DNA from: Oenanthe sinensis
Lineage: Eukaryota; Streptophyta; Magnoliopsida; Apiales; Apiaceae
Assembly (NCBI GenBank): GCA_028671895.1
Contig: JAPMAC010000207.1
Location: forward strand, 4,402,001-4,466,000
Direction: 5' to 3'
DNA: 64,000 bases
Below the pieces are notes generated by a model, which had not been told where the DNA came from, did no database searches, and saw only the letters and a program-made list of their open reading frames with translations. This document shows positions 1-12,160 of this stretch, piece by piece. Every line of letters starts with the position of its first letter. Position 1 is the first letter of the stretch. Made by a program: the position numbers and the translations under genes.

Positions 1-1388
1 GCTAAGGCATCAATGGTGTTCTTTAGCTTGAGGTTTTCTTTATTTAGAGATTTTAGAGTGACATGCAAATTGTACAATTCATTAGACATTTCATTAATAG
101 CACTATTGCATTCATCAGTTGTCAGCTCAGAAAAGTTAGTAGCTAGTACCTTATTTGATGATGAACTAGCTTATTCATCTTCATGGTTGGCCATTAGAGC
201 TAGATTGATGAATTCTTCAGAATCACTGTCCTCAGCAGCCCAGTCTTTTTCTTCAGTAACAAAAGCCTTTTTTTTTAACAGGTCAAAGTATTTCTTTTTG
301 TAGTCAATTCCATCATATGACTTTGCCTTTTCTTATTTTGGCTTTCTGCACTCATTTGAAAAATGACCAGCCAATCCACAGTTAAAGCATTTGAATTTTG
401 ATCTATCAACCGAATTTTTGTTTTGATTGTTACTTCTAAGCTGGGATCCAGGCCTTTGAGCATTTGGATTCTTCTTGAATTTCATTCTTTCAGAATTTCC
501 TTGATAGAAATACAAGGTGCTCATCAATCTCATCCAAATCATCCTGAGAGCATGTTTCATTTTCTTCATACTTGCCCTTTCCCTTTACTTTGGATGACTC
601 TTCATCAGTCTCACTAGCAACCATGACAAAACCTTCTACACAGGCTCTTTCCTTCTTCTCTTCATTTTCCTTGACCATCAAAGCCACTATTTTATCTTTT
701 CTTTGATTCTTCTCAATCTCCTAATCTTGTTGGATTTCTAACTCATATGTCTTGAGAATACCATAAAGTTTCTCAATAGTGTAATCCTTGAAATCGTGAG
801 ATTGTCTAATGAAGATAGTCATTGGTTTCCATTCCTTAGGAAGAGATCTAAAAAATTTTAGATTTGTATCCTCAGTTGCATAAACCCTACCATATAGCTT
901 CAATCCATTTAACAACTTCTGGAATCTACTATAGGTGTCATTGATAGACTCTCCACTCTTGAAATGAAATGATTCATATTTTTGTATCAAGAGTTGCATC
1001 TTGTTTTTCTTACTTGCTTAGTTCTTTCACACAAAGTTTGAAGAGTATCCCATACTTCTTTTGATGAAGTGCAATTTATCACATTGTCAAAAATATCTTT
1101 ATCTAGACCATTGAACAGAATGTTCATGACCTTCTTGTCTTTAAGAACTTCCTTTTCATCCTCTTCTGTGTACTCTGTGATGAGTTTTGGAACATGTTTG
1201 TCAAATGCAGGAGTTCCATCAGGATTTACACCCATGACTAGCTTCATGGGAATATGAGGGCCTTTCTCTATGCAGTGAACATAGGAAGGGTCAAGAGAAA
1301 GTCGATGCAGATGAATTTTCAGTTTCCATGCAAAATATTCATCCTTATCTAGCATTAGAATTTTCACACCTGAATCCTGTTGGCCCAT
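1..1388 (-). pseudogene. Element A gag (UBN2-like domain + zinc knuckle), broken
   Basis: The protein would form the retrotransposon capsid and package RNA. It starts at 1388 (MGQQDSGVKI...), with the N-terminal Trp intact in the DEYFAWKLK stretch, followed by a UBN2/Retrotran_gag-type helical domain ending in an LKTYELE motif near 740. A complete CX2CX4HX4C zinc knuckle (CFNCGLAGHFSNEC) lies near 340-385. Breaks are a frameshift near 1000, a stop at 721-723, a frame change near 490, a stop just after the zinc knuckle at 333-335, and a TAA at 171-173. The Ser/Asp/Glu-rich segment after the knuckle and the following coiled-coil-like stretch resemble the long gag tails of Sireviruses. The rest is outside the window. 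Confidence 0.85.
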
Positions 1389-1434
1389 ATTGACTGTTCT
1401 TGATCTTTAGACTTTCCGTATGTTGAAATCCTAT

Positions 1435-1448
1435 GTTCTGATACCAAT
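1435..1448 (-). other. Element A primer binding site (initiator tRNA-Met type)
   Basis: The minus strand reads ATTGGTATCAGAAC directly after the LTR end ...AACA. It matches the usual copia PBS (TGGTATCAGAGC) except for one base near its end, and it fixes the 3' boundary of the LTR at 1449. Confidence 0.88.
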
Positions 1449-2588
1449 TGTTATTTCCCAGAACAGTGTCAATATTTATAAAAGGGGGGTTGAATACAAA
1501 TATTCAAATCTTTTTGTTGTTTTAATATTTGTTCTTGATGTTTGAGTGTTTTAGAGAATATGTATAAATAAGAATCAAACTGAAAATACAATGAACAAAG
1601 ATATTGAAAATTACTGATGGATTGGGTTTTCTATCAGTGTATATTTTTGCTCAATGTTTCTAGGTTAATAAAACCTAGCTCCATTTTTACACGGTTAGAA
1701 AATAAACCAACTGTTCTTACAAAGTGCTCTAAGGCTGAACAGTTGATTTTTAAGAAATGTTGTCTAACTTCTGGTCTTTTCTAACAATGCTACGACACTT
1801 GTTTATATACCACAAGTGTGTTTACAATACCTAGAAAGAATATAAAAATAATTAATCTAAACTAGGATTGTCTCTGATCTATCCTTCCTCTTGCCTTTTT
1901 CCATTTTGGGAAAAAGTCTTCAGATTTGGAAAGACAGCTTTAACTTGAGTCTTTACAGTCATCATAGACTGTCTTCTATATGTGTGTTTTTGTCTTTCAA
2001 CTTGTCAACTTGTGTTGTCTAATTCAATTGATAAGTTTCTGTCAAACATATCAATTGATCCTTCCTTTTATCCATCAACTGGTATTCTTCTTCGATTGAT
2101 CTTTGTATCCATCGATTGATAAAAGATGACTCATCGACTGATAGATGTTATCAATCGATATATCAGTCGATGGGTCTTCACATCAGTTGATGGTCTTCAA
2201 TGTTTGACTTGGTTTCTTCAATTGATCTTCTATCCATTGATGCTTCAATATCAACTGATCATCCTTCATTTATATAGTTTCCTGTCTTCAAATAATTACA
2301 ATTTGATAGTCTAAGTTATACAACAGTTGATGACCTATATCAATCGATTCTAATATCAATTGATGAGAATAATATCAATTTGCTTACACCTTATCTATTG
2401 AAATAGACTAAGTACACCTATGCTACAATCCAAATTATCAGTTAATTCACATAAACATTTCAACTGATAACTGGTTTCCTGATCAATTGATATTTATAAT
2501 TTTCATATCAATTGATTAGTTACATCAATTAAAATTTCTATGATCCTAAGTTTAAAGTTATCATCAAATTATCTGTAGATTCCTAACA
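1449..2588 (-). repeat. Element A 5' LTR (1140 bp)
   Basis: On the minus strand the LTR begins TGTTAGGAATC and ends GGGAAATAACA, with TG...CA termini. A C-run motif (TATTCAACCCCCC on the sense strand, 1484-1498) lies 35 nt from the LTR end. The central half (about 2030-2545) is dense in ATCAATTGAT-like palindromes. Only one LTR copy is in the window, so the start is set by the TG terminus and by the open E reading frame that it interrupts. Confidence 0.8.
2030..2545. repeat. Cluster of ATCAATTGAT / ATCGATTGAT palindromic motifs in LTR A
   Basis: More than fifteen variants of a short palindrome (TCAATTGAT, ATCGATTGAT, TCAACTGAT, TCAGTTGAT) occur in about 500 bp, spaced irregularly at roughly 20-40 bp. 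This is not a simple tandem array. Clustered short palindromes in the U3 part of LTRs are known for Sirevirus elements; a role as enhancer-like sites is inference. Confidence 0.75.
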
Positions 2589-5500
2589 AACCTTTTTCTT
2601 ATCAGAGACTGAACTCTGTCTTTTCCTACTATAGTCTGATATAGACTCTAATGTCCCATGTCTAGTTCCTGGATGGTGTGATTGTGATTTAACAGACACT
2701 CCATACTTCTTTTGCTGCACACCACTAGGACCCTGAAGACCATGAGAACTATAATCTTCATCACTTATCCTCCTTTTGACTCCCTTAGAATCATCCTTAC
2801 ACTTTTATCCTTACTGCTCCTTGAAGAACCACCATTCTTCTTTTCCCACTTTTTGACATCATCACCACCAGTGACACAAATAATATAATATTTTCCAAAA
2901 CATAAGAGACGTTAGCCTGAACAACAATAACAGAATCCACTTGGCAGTAAGAGCAGAGACTAAAGATTGTAGAGCAAGTTGTTTGACTATGAGATCAGCA
3001 ATGGAATCTTTAACAGTAACACCCTTCTAGACTTGAATAAAATGTAAACTTTCAAAGGTGGTTTTGAGCTTAGCTGTAGTATTATGAACACTAGTTAGCT
3101 TAGTGTTAATATGAGAAATGTCTGCAACATCTTTGCCAATGTTCAACAATATTCTCCTTATCAGCCTGTATATCAACATCAATAGCCTTACTTTCTGCAA
3201 TGAGAGAGACATTGCGATCTTCATCATAATAATGATCATGCTCAGCCAAGAAATTCTTCTTTTGAAATTCCTTCAGCCTCTCAGATTTATGGATTGCAAG
3301 AATGCATTCAAAAGAGTCCCTATCAACCATATCAAGAGACTGTGCTATTTCGCAATGCTATGGAAAGACTTGATCAAAATAAGTGAAAGATGGATTCACC
3401 TCCCCTTCATCTTCAGAGGTAGAATCATCAGTAACAACATCAACATGCTCAATCTTTGTTACAGGAGGTATAGACAATGATGGAGGTATAGACTCTGAAA
3501 CTGCAAAAGATACTATAGACCTTGACTCCTCAATAGAGTGATCAGGACCTGTAGACTCTGGAAGCCTTGCATGGATTGTCATGATGAATAATGGTTGTTC
3601 TGACTTCAAAGATGTAGTTTCAGGTTGAATTTGACAATCATCCACCAAAGCCTCCCTAACTCTATCTGCTCTTCTTGCTAGAGAATGTACTAAGTGTTGT
3701 TGTGGTCTCTGTGTATATGACTTCTGAGCAGCAAGAGTCTCCTTCTTTTTACCAATCTGAAAAATAACAAAATAAGATTTCTCATCCATCTCCTGCTTCA
3801 ATTCATTAGACAAACTCTTGGAAAATTCTTGATCCCAATAAGTAAAGCTAGGTTTATGAATGAACCCTAATCTCTCATTCTCATAGTGAAGTTGGGCACC
3901 CACTTTCTTAAACTCACTATGGCTTTCTATGACATTATCTACCTCTTCTTTTACCTGGACCAGTGACATCCCCCTCATTATTAATTTTTTCACTCATTTT
4001 TTTTAACTTGGTTGAGTGCACTCATAGGTCCTATAGAAGGGGGTTAAGAGAGAATAGTGGTGCTTCAATACCTGAACCACCTTGATGGAGGGGAACCCAT
4101 TCAAATGTCTTAAGGCTAGGGGTATCGACCTAGGGGTGAGCAACAACAGACCTAGAACCCATTCTAACTTCCTCTCTCTTTTCAGTGTCTGTTGGCTCCA
4201 ATATTCCAGTCTCAGGGTCTACTCTAAACTCTGATTGCTTCAGCATGACTTCATTAGAAGTCAGAGTCTGAGTGTCACCTTCTTTGACTGTTGGTGCATG
4301 AGACTCCCCCTCAAAGCGGATAGACTCTGATAGAATAGATTTTGGAATTTCTTCATGAGTATCCATCAGTGTCTGTCCTCCAATATCAGTGGGGTTCTCA
4401 TCAGCAATTTTTTGAGTTGGTAAAGAAGGCCTATCAACATGTTCCCCTATCCTGCTATTACCCATCATCTGACTAGGTGGTTCTTGTGTGGGTGAGACAG
4501 GTTGAACACCTATACTACTAGTCACCACTGGTGAACTAATACATTCTCCCAGCTTCTTTCCATTACCTTCTGCCTCCTATTTTTTTTCAATGATGAATGC
4601 AAATCCTTCCTAATCTTTTTAAAATATAAGCCCTTGAATTGATCCAATCTACTTTGGTAGGTTGGATAGATATATTTATTGGTAATTGTACCTACATTGT
4701 GGACAACATAGTCAACCACCTGTTTGGACAGAGGTTTAAAGTGAGAAATCCATTGAATGATTGTCCTGTAAGTGACCCCATTATCCCAAATTTCTTCATA
4801 GTTAAAAACTGGTTGCTCATCCTCAGTTTCTAACTCAGCAGTAAACTCTAATTCTCTCCTTTTGAGGGCTTTGATCTTTTGGATCTTCTTAACTTTTAAT
4901 TTTTCAGAGTCTAGCTCACCAAGTGCTTTGAGAACTTCATTTTATTTACCTTATATGATCCCAACTACTTGACTGTATAATGAAGGGTTGAAAATGTAGT
5001 TGTATAGATTGGTGACTGCATCTTTTGTAGACATATTTACCTCTCTCTATTCTCTTCTTAGGGCATCATAGGTTGAGAGAAGATCCAAGACTTGTGACTA
5101 TGACTTGAATGATTCTGGATCTTCAATTGATTCCACCAATAGATATAAGAACAACAATACCTCATCAGCTGGGGTAATAATTGAGTAAATAAGACTTGAG
5201 GCTGCATGTATTGGCATTCATTCCCAAAATGTTTCATGATCAGAGTCTAAAGGCAGTCTAGACTCTGACTCAACATTAGACTCTAGTTCTGGAGATATTT
5301 TTCTTTTAAAGTCTGGCCCTGTAGGAGCCTCAAGAGCATCTATTTCCTGTAAATCAGTGTTAGTAACAATAGTAGTCTTGTTTGTGTATGATGAATAACC
5401 TTCCTTAACCTCTTGTACTTCTTACCAAAAGATTTCTTAGGAGACTCTTGTTGAGAATCCTGAGGTGCATCCCTAGGTTTTCAGAGTCTGCAGCCTTTGG

Positions 5501-8101
5501 AAAGTCTGCAGACTTGGTTTGAAGGTTAGAATCAGGTGCATCAAGACTCTCTTTTAGCAAAGAAAGTCCCTCAATATCCTGCTTCTCTAGGGGGTTGATC
5601 TCCTCTTCATCTTGCTCATCTACTAGCCTTGTTTGTATCAGTCTTCTCCTCTTTGCAATTGGTGCCTTTTGAGAGACACTAGAGGTTGGTTTCTTTTTGG
5701 ATTTTGATTTAGACACTAGGGGATTTTGATTTTGCTACACCATTTCACCACCAAAGAATAAAGAATTATAGATAGTGGGTTTATAGTTTGAGAGTTTTAC
5801 CTGCATTGCCTGCGGATATACCATGGAAGGTAGAGTATACTTCTTTTTCTTATCAATTCTCTTAATGTCTAAAAATATTCTCCTTTGTTGTCTGTAATCC
5901 TGCACACAACACTCATCTACAAGCTTAGTTGACATGTTAGGAATGAAGTGATTTAGGAGAAGCATGAGAAATCTATGGTAATAGACTTTCTTCCTTCCTT
6001 CTTGCACATTGTTTAATTTTGCTCCCATTTGAGTGAGTAACATATCACTAATGTTAATCACTTTATCAAATAAGAGACTGAGGCCGATTTGATAAGTAAT
6101 AAAAGTAAGTGTATCAAAACCACTACACTTACTAGTAAAACACTTAGCAATTTAATCAAAGAAAAATGACCATTCATTTCTCAAATAAGTTCTAGTCAAC
6201 TTACTCATGTTATCTAGACTACCAGAATATCCTAATGACTTAAGCATGATTTTGATTTCAGAATCATCTACAGTATCATCAAAAGGTTATTTAGTAGGGA
6301 ATTTAAACATAGAGTTAAGAACATCAGCAGTAACATCAAATGTGGTCGAACCAAATTTTAACATGATTTTACCTGGTTGATCTTGAGAAGGATCAACTAC
6401 TTTTACAGCCATTACTAGATAATAGTTAGCATCAACACCCTATTTGTCACCTAGGGCTGCAACATAGTTTGTTGTCATGAACTCGAAGTCTCCAAAGGTG
6501 AGGACAATAGCCTTGGGTCCTCATATAATAGTGGATTGTGTTGGGTTCCGAGGCATAAAACGCAGCGGATAAACGTAAATATAACGAAAATTTCGGAACC
6601 CAAACGCAGGATCATGTATAAGAATTGACGGATTATGGTGATAATCGAATCATACCTATTAAGATTTTGAATGCCACGAACTCAACGGAGATCCTTGCTA
6701 TCACGATTTGTGTCTTCCTCTCGAAAGCACCTCTATGGTATCCACACGAGCACCTTCAAGAACGTCTCACGATCTTGAACACGGAACGGAAGTACTAGTC
6801 TCCTTTGATAGGTTTCGAATTCTCTCTGCCTCTTCCTATGCTGCCTCTTCTGCTAGGGTTTACACAAAAACGTGCAAGCCATTTAACCTATCATTATCTA
6901 TTTATAATGATTGGTTAATGGGCCTTTTTAGCAAAAACCTAACCCATGTAGGCATAGGATTAAATAATAAAACATGCTTCTATTATTTAATTAATAATTA
7001 AGTCACACTTAATTATTATTGGCAGAAATATAATTCTTCAAATTCGAATTTATTTCAATTAATTAAGTCTCACTTAATTAATATAATAAATTCGAATTAA
7101 TCATCAATTAATTTAAATCTATAATTTAAATTAACTATTCCTCTAGGTGCTCTATGTGTGTGACCCTATAGGCTATTATTTAATTAGCAATAATTTTATT
7201 CTCCAATAAAATTATAAACAATGAGCGGTATCTAGTAATACATCATTGCTACCTAATTAAACAATAATTAAATCGTGATTCGATAAAACCTTTCGTGATT
7301 AATGTTTCCGTGTAATATAATCCCTTTAACCATATATATTATAGATTAAACTCGAGGCATGTATTTAGTCATCCTCTTCAACATTTAATCCGGGTTTACT
7401 TGATCCATGAGTAGACTATGAAAAACAAATCATTATTTGAGCACGGCCATGCATTTTATAGTCTCACTCAATCAAGAGGCCAATAATATCTCTCCTAATT
7501 ATAGGAGGGTTAAATCCTTTATCTATCATTCATATTTCTCATACGACTCATGATATACCCGATGTCCACTTTTATCATCACCCGGTCAAAGGTAACTTTT
7601 AATGTAGTCAAAGTATATCAATCCTCGTATAGAAATATAATGATCTCAAGTCAGAGGATCATTACACCATTATCACTGTGAGTCTTTCTTATGACTTAAT
7701 TAAACATGAAGAATCTCACTGTGGGTCTGTCCAGTACCATGTACCCCTACATGTACCTATGTATTGACTTTAGTATCCCCATACTTATAACCAATGAGAT
7801 GTGGTTATCTGTCAAACAACATACTAGTCTATTTATGTATTATTATTGTCCTATCATAATAATACTCGACTAGGGAACCTTTAAGAATATGATATATTAT
7901 ATAATCTCAAGTTCAAGTCATGTACTTAAACTATATAACGAGTATCATGATTCTAAGGACATTTATTATGCTAACAAATATATCGCAGTAATTAAAGTCA
8001 TAATAAATACGTTTATTGAATAATCAAATGACATAAATGTTTATTAAAAGGAAAAATTGTATTGCCTCTAGGGCACCTACACTAACAGATTGACCAGCCA
8101 T
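2589..8101 (-). pseudogene. Element E env-position ORF (Sirevirus ORF downstream of pol), interrupted by solo LTR
   Basis: Sirevirus-type elements carry an extra ORF between pol and the 3' LTR, often called env-like. Here it starts at 8101 (MAGQS...), 430 bp after the pol stop, and is cut within its fifth codon by a solo LTR (6539-8087). It resumes at 6533 and runs to the A insertion at 2589. Longer open pieces are 6061-5735, 5716-5405, 4528-4130, 3993-3358 and 3330-3106, separated by stops and frame changes. The 5716-5405 piece begins with a Lys/Ser run and an AKRRRL cluster resembling a nuclear localisation signal. The rest is hydrophilic, rich in Ser, Glu, Pro and Thr. I see no signal peptide or transmembrane segment, so an envelope function is not supported. 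The MAG start matches that of the corresponding ORF in element C. Confidence 0.65.
6539..8087 (-). mobile_element. Solo LTR (1549 bp), Angela/Tork-like copia family, TSD GATTG
   Basis: On the minus strand it begins TGTTAGTGTAGGTGCCC and ends GGAACCCAACA. It is flanked by a perfect 5-bp duplication GATTG (6534-6538 and 8088-8092) with no internal retrotransposon sequence, so it is a solo LTR left by LTR-LTR recombination. It is related to the LTRs of B, F and G, sharing the TGTTAGT start, the CTAGAG block, the paired TTAATTAAGT palindromes and the block around ATCATTATATTTCTATACGAG. Several small plus-strand ORFs inside are chance. Confidence 0.9.
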
Positions 8102-8530
8102 TGAAGTGATTGAATTGAACAAGATGAATATTCTTTAAGAAATTAACTAGGGTTCTTGAAGAACTTTGAGAGTATTATTGCCTTAGAAAATAAATTGTAA
8201 TAAACAAGTGAGTAAAATATATGTAAATTTTCTATTTTGTTAGAATTACACACAATACACATGAATTTTAACCGTTACCGCCTATATCCAGTCAAATCGA
8301 ATGGTTCAAAATTAATCAAATCTGCAGGCACGAATTCTAACCATTTCCAAGTCTAAGAGTCATGGCCTTTAGAGGCTACAGTCTCTCAGATTATATAGAC
8401 CCGTCAGAGTCTAGAAGTTAAACTCTGTTAAGATAAAGTACTTCAAGAATTTTGTAATAATAAATTATAGTTTGGCATATCAGGGACTATAATTAAAGTA
8501 CATACCTTTTTGCTTGTAATGATTGTGCAT
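8102..8530. other. E spacer between pol stop and env-position ORF
   Basis: About 430 bp lie between the RNase H stop (8531-8533) and the MAG start at 8101. The stretch is AT-rich and no ORF or RNA was recognised. A long pol-to-env spacer is also present in element C (29658-30907). Confidence 0.6.
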
Positions 8531-8624
8531 TTACATATTTAACATACCTAATTCACCTACCACTCTGAGAAAGGTAGACTCATCCAGTGGTTTTGTTAAA
8601 ATGTCTGCAATCTGTCTGTCAGTT
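8531..8624 (-). pseudogene. Element E RNase H C-terminal remnant
   Basis: The minus strand encodes PTDRQIADILTKPLDESTF, then VVGELGMLNM and a TAA stop at 8531-8533. This is the conserved end of copia RNase H (compare DIFTKPLDESTF at the end of element C pol). The upstream side is cut at about 8624/8625, where LTR sequence of F begins. About 700 bp of RNase H and late RT expected between this remnant and the RT piece ending at 16315 is absent. Confidence 0.85.
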
Positions 8625-9380
8625 GGAATAAGTTTTCTAATTATAATTAATACTAATCCAAAATTCTAAATTATTTATTTAAGTCTCACTTAATTAATTA
8701 ATTACTAATTTTAGAATTAGTTTAAGTAATTCATTTATTCTATTTATATAATTAATTAAGTCATACTTAATTAATATCATAAAGGATTTAACCCAATGTC
8801 CTTTATCTATCATTCATATTTCTCATACAATTCATAGTATACCCAATGTCCACATTTATCATCACCGGTTAAAGGTAACTTTTGGTATAATCAAAGTATA
8901 TTAATTCTCGTATAGAAATATAATGACTTCAAGTCAGAGGATTATTACATCATTATCACAGTGAGAATTTCTTATGACACTTATTAACATGTAGAATCTC
9001 AAGGCGGGTCATTCCAGTGCCATTCATGGAGACATGCACGTATGTTCTTGACTTTAGTATCACCATACATATAACCAATGAGATGTGGTCATCTGTCAAC
9101 AAACATACTAGTCTTATTGCATTATTATCGTCTTTAAATAATAATACTCGACTAGGAAATTTTAGGAATAAGATACTATTCATATAATCTCATTTTAAGT
9201 CACATACTTAAAGATATATAATACATATCAAAATTCCAAGAACATTTATTATGCTTTCAATTTATTATGCAGTAAATAAAACATAATCAATAAATAATAA
9301 TCAATAAAACATAATCCTTAATAATAAAATATTTCCCTTAAAATATAAAAGTAATTATCTCTAGGGCACAATTACTAACA
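8625..9380 (-). repeat. Element F 3' LTR, truncated and internally deleted
   Basis: It begins TGTTAGTAATTGTGCCC (minus strand, at 9380) after a purine tract, and matches the 5' LTR at 14822-16314. It lacks the final ~325 bp, stopping at GGAATAAG near 8625, and lacks a further ~400 bp internal block, where AATATCAT (8770s) joins directly to AAGGATTTAACC. Length is about 756 bp against 1493 bp for the 5' LTR. Confidence 0.83.
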
Positions 9381-12160
9381 ATCTTCCACTTGCACTAGAG
9401 CTAATTACCCCAGTATCCAATACTCATGGAACTAGTGTGACTTTCGTGCTTCCGCTACGACAAAGTCTTAGTCAATGGGTCTGCAATATTATTATTAGTA
9501 TGCACTTTACATATATATATATATATCTCCTTGATCATTAATCTCATTAATTAGGTGATATCTCCTAAGTACATGCCTAAACAGTCTCATTGGTTGCTTC
9601 ACAAGCATCAATATACTCAAGCTCTATTGTAGAATCAACAAATGTCTCTGCTATGAACCATTCCATCATACAACATCTCAATTTAAATAGATAAAACACA
9701 AAATCAGATAAAATCACTAAATGATCATTGTCTGTCTAGAAACTAGCATCGATGTAACCTTTTACAACCAACTTATCATCTCCTTTATATACCAAGAATT
9801 GATCTTTAGTCCTCTTCAAGTACTTAAGAATATTCTTGACTCCCATCCAATGACCATCACTTGGATTAAACTGGTACGTGTTCGTCATGCTTAAGACTTA
9901 CGAGACATCATACTGAGTACATATCATCTCATACATTATAGAACCAATTGACGAAGCATATGGAACTTTACTCATATGATCTTTATCGTCCAATGATGCA
10001 TGACAATTTTATTTTGAGATCATTATCCCATGAGACATTGGAACATATCCATTTTAGCCTCTTTGTATCCCAAATTAGTGCAATACATTGTCAATGTATG
10101 TACTATGACGTAAGCCAAATGATCATTTTGATATATCACTATTAATCCAGATCCCTAAAACATAGATCATATTGCCTAAGTCTTTCATCGAGAAACTATT
10201 TCTCAACCAAGTCTTCACAGTCTATAGAGAAGGAATTTCACTGCATATTAGTAATTTATCATGAACATATAATACCAAGAATGCCACATTACTCCTAATA
10301 ACCTTAATATAAACACATGGTTCATCTTCATTTTAAATAAGTCCAAAAACTTTAACAGTTTCTTCAAAACGAATGTTCCATCTCCTCGAGGCTTGTCTCA
10401 ATCCATAAATGGATCGACGCAACTTACATACCTTTCTAGCATCCTTTGGATCAATAAAACCCTTAGGCTGTGTCATGTACACATCCATATCTTCTTCAAG
10501 GCTCCCATTTAAGAAAGCAATTTTGACATCGATTTGCTAGATTTCATAGTCACAGTAAGCAGCTATAGCAAGCAAAATCCTGATGGACTTGACCATAGCC
10601 ACTGGTGAAAAGGTCTCATCATAGTCAATACCATGAATTTTCTTGAAACCTTTTGCCACCAATCGTACCTTATAGGTCTGTACGTTACCATCCATGTTGG
10701 CCTTTTTCTTGAAAATCCACTTACACCCTAGGTTTTACCCCTTTAGGTGAATCAACCAAAGTCCATACTTGATTAGTATACATGGATTCCATCTCAGATT
10801 TCATGGCATCCAACCATCTCTTAGAATCTGGAGTGTTCATAGCGTCTTGATAGGTGAGAGGCTCATCTTCGTCCATAAACATCACTTCACCATCTCGAGT
10901 CAAGAAAAATCCATATTATCTCTCGAGCTCATGCTGAATACTACTAGACCTACGAATATTCTGTGTTTCTTGAGCAGTATTATTTCTTTTACAGTTTTCT
11001 CAGGTTCCTCCATCGGTTCAATGTTATCATGTGGGTCTCGAACTTTATCGAGATCTATTATCCTCCCACTGTGTTTCATAGAAAACATTTCTCTTACAAG
11101 GAACACTGCAGTTCGAGTAACAAACATTTTGTTCTGGGAAGGATTATAGAAAGAATAACCCTTTGTTTTAATTGGGTATCCCACAAAATTATATTTGTCT
11201 GATTTAGGTCCTAGCTTGTCAGAATTTAGACATTTCACAAATGCCTCACATCCCCAAATTTTTATAAATGACATGCTATGATGTTTCTCAGTCCATATCT
11301 CATACGGAGTCTTCTGAACCATTTTAGTAAGAACTCACTTAAGTGTATCAGCAGCTGTCTCCAGGGTGTAGCCCCAAAACCTAATTGGAAGATTCCTTGA
11401 CTCAATATTGATCGCACCATGTCCAATAAGGTGTGATCCCTCCTATCAAAAAACCTTTTCTTTGATATTTTCTACTTCCTCTTTATAGTCTTTGAACTTT
11501 TTAAATGATTCAGATTTGTTCTTCAAAAGATACATATATCCGTATCTATTAAATAATTAGTAAATTTTATAAAGTTAATAAAAGCTACCTTTTTTCATCG
11601 TACGCATATGACAACATACATCACTATGTATAAGTCATACTCGTTCAGTGACCCTTTCACCGTGTCTGGTAAAAGGAGTTTTAGTCATTTTGCCAAATAA
11701 ACTAAGATTCACATCCTTTTTTATAATTTATAATCAAACTTATCCAAGAATGCATCCTTATGTATTCTGTAAATGCGTTTCTCATTAATATGGCCTCAAC
11801 GACAGTGCCAAATGTAATGTTTGATTTGAGTCACTTTAGAACATATAAATTGTTAACTAGTTGTGCAACATTATAAGTCTCATGATCGAAATAGAATAAA
11901 CAACTTTTGTTATTTAATTAAAATGAAAAAGCCTTTCTTGTCCAAACAAGAAACTAATATAATGTCTCTGCTAATTGCAAGCACTTTATAACAATTATCA
12001 AGTTCTAAATTTTCCTTGTAGGCCAAAAATTAAGTAACGAGTTCCTTCAACCAGAGAAACTACCTTTACTCCAATTCCAACCTGATACTCGAACCTTGAC
12101 CCTTACTGATCATCTTCTTCCGATCTTTCAAATAAGCTTGATAATTTAATTTCCAGTTTC
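9381..12160 (-). pseudogene. Element F pol remnant (protease/integrase/RT/RNase H)
   Basis: Recognisable parts, reading from 12160 down, are a gag-pre-integrase segment with an SCLDKKG-like motif near 11930-11960 and the integrase C-terminal part (11322-10900: QKTPYEIWTEKHHSMSF, WGCEAFVK, KYNFVGYP). RT N-terminus follows (10903-10721: DAMNTPDSKRWLDAMKSEM, NQVWTLVDSPKG), then degenerate RT/RNase H to 9400. The integrase catalytic core is missing: sequence jumps near 11440-11470 from a KFKDYKEEVENIKEK-like stretch to RDHTLLDMVRS. The same junction occurs in element B. Many stops; cannot encode working enzymes. Confidence 0.8.

Larger units (their letters stand above)
1..2588 (-). mobile_element. 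Element A: partial Ty1/copia Sirevirus-like retrotransposon (5' LTR + gag)
   Basis: Reading on the minus strand, an LTR (2588 to 1449) is followed by a tRNA-Met-type primer binding site and a gag region that runs off the left edge of the window. The order LTR, PBS, gag with a UBN2-like domain and a zinc knuckle is that of a copia element. It appears to be inserted in the env-position ORF of element E: the E reading frame is open right up to 2589. The target duplication on this side would be AACCT (2589-2593); its partner and the 3' LTR lie outside the window. Confidence 0.82.

Noticed and set aside
1484..1498. G-run as a G-quadruplex
   Set aside because: Only one run of G is present per LTR; a quadruplex needs four, so only the linear motif is claimed.
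2589..2605. Purine stretch before LTR A as a polypurine tract, making LTR A a 3' LTR of E
   Set aside because: It lacks the GGGGGAGAT form seen elsewhere, lies in an open E reading frame, and the LTR differs from the E LTR; insertion of A into E explains it better.
9506..9528. (AT)n run as a possible promoter
   Set aside because: Simple microsatellite within degenerate F RNase H; no gene follows.
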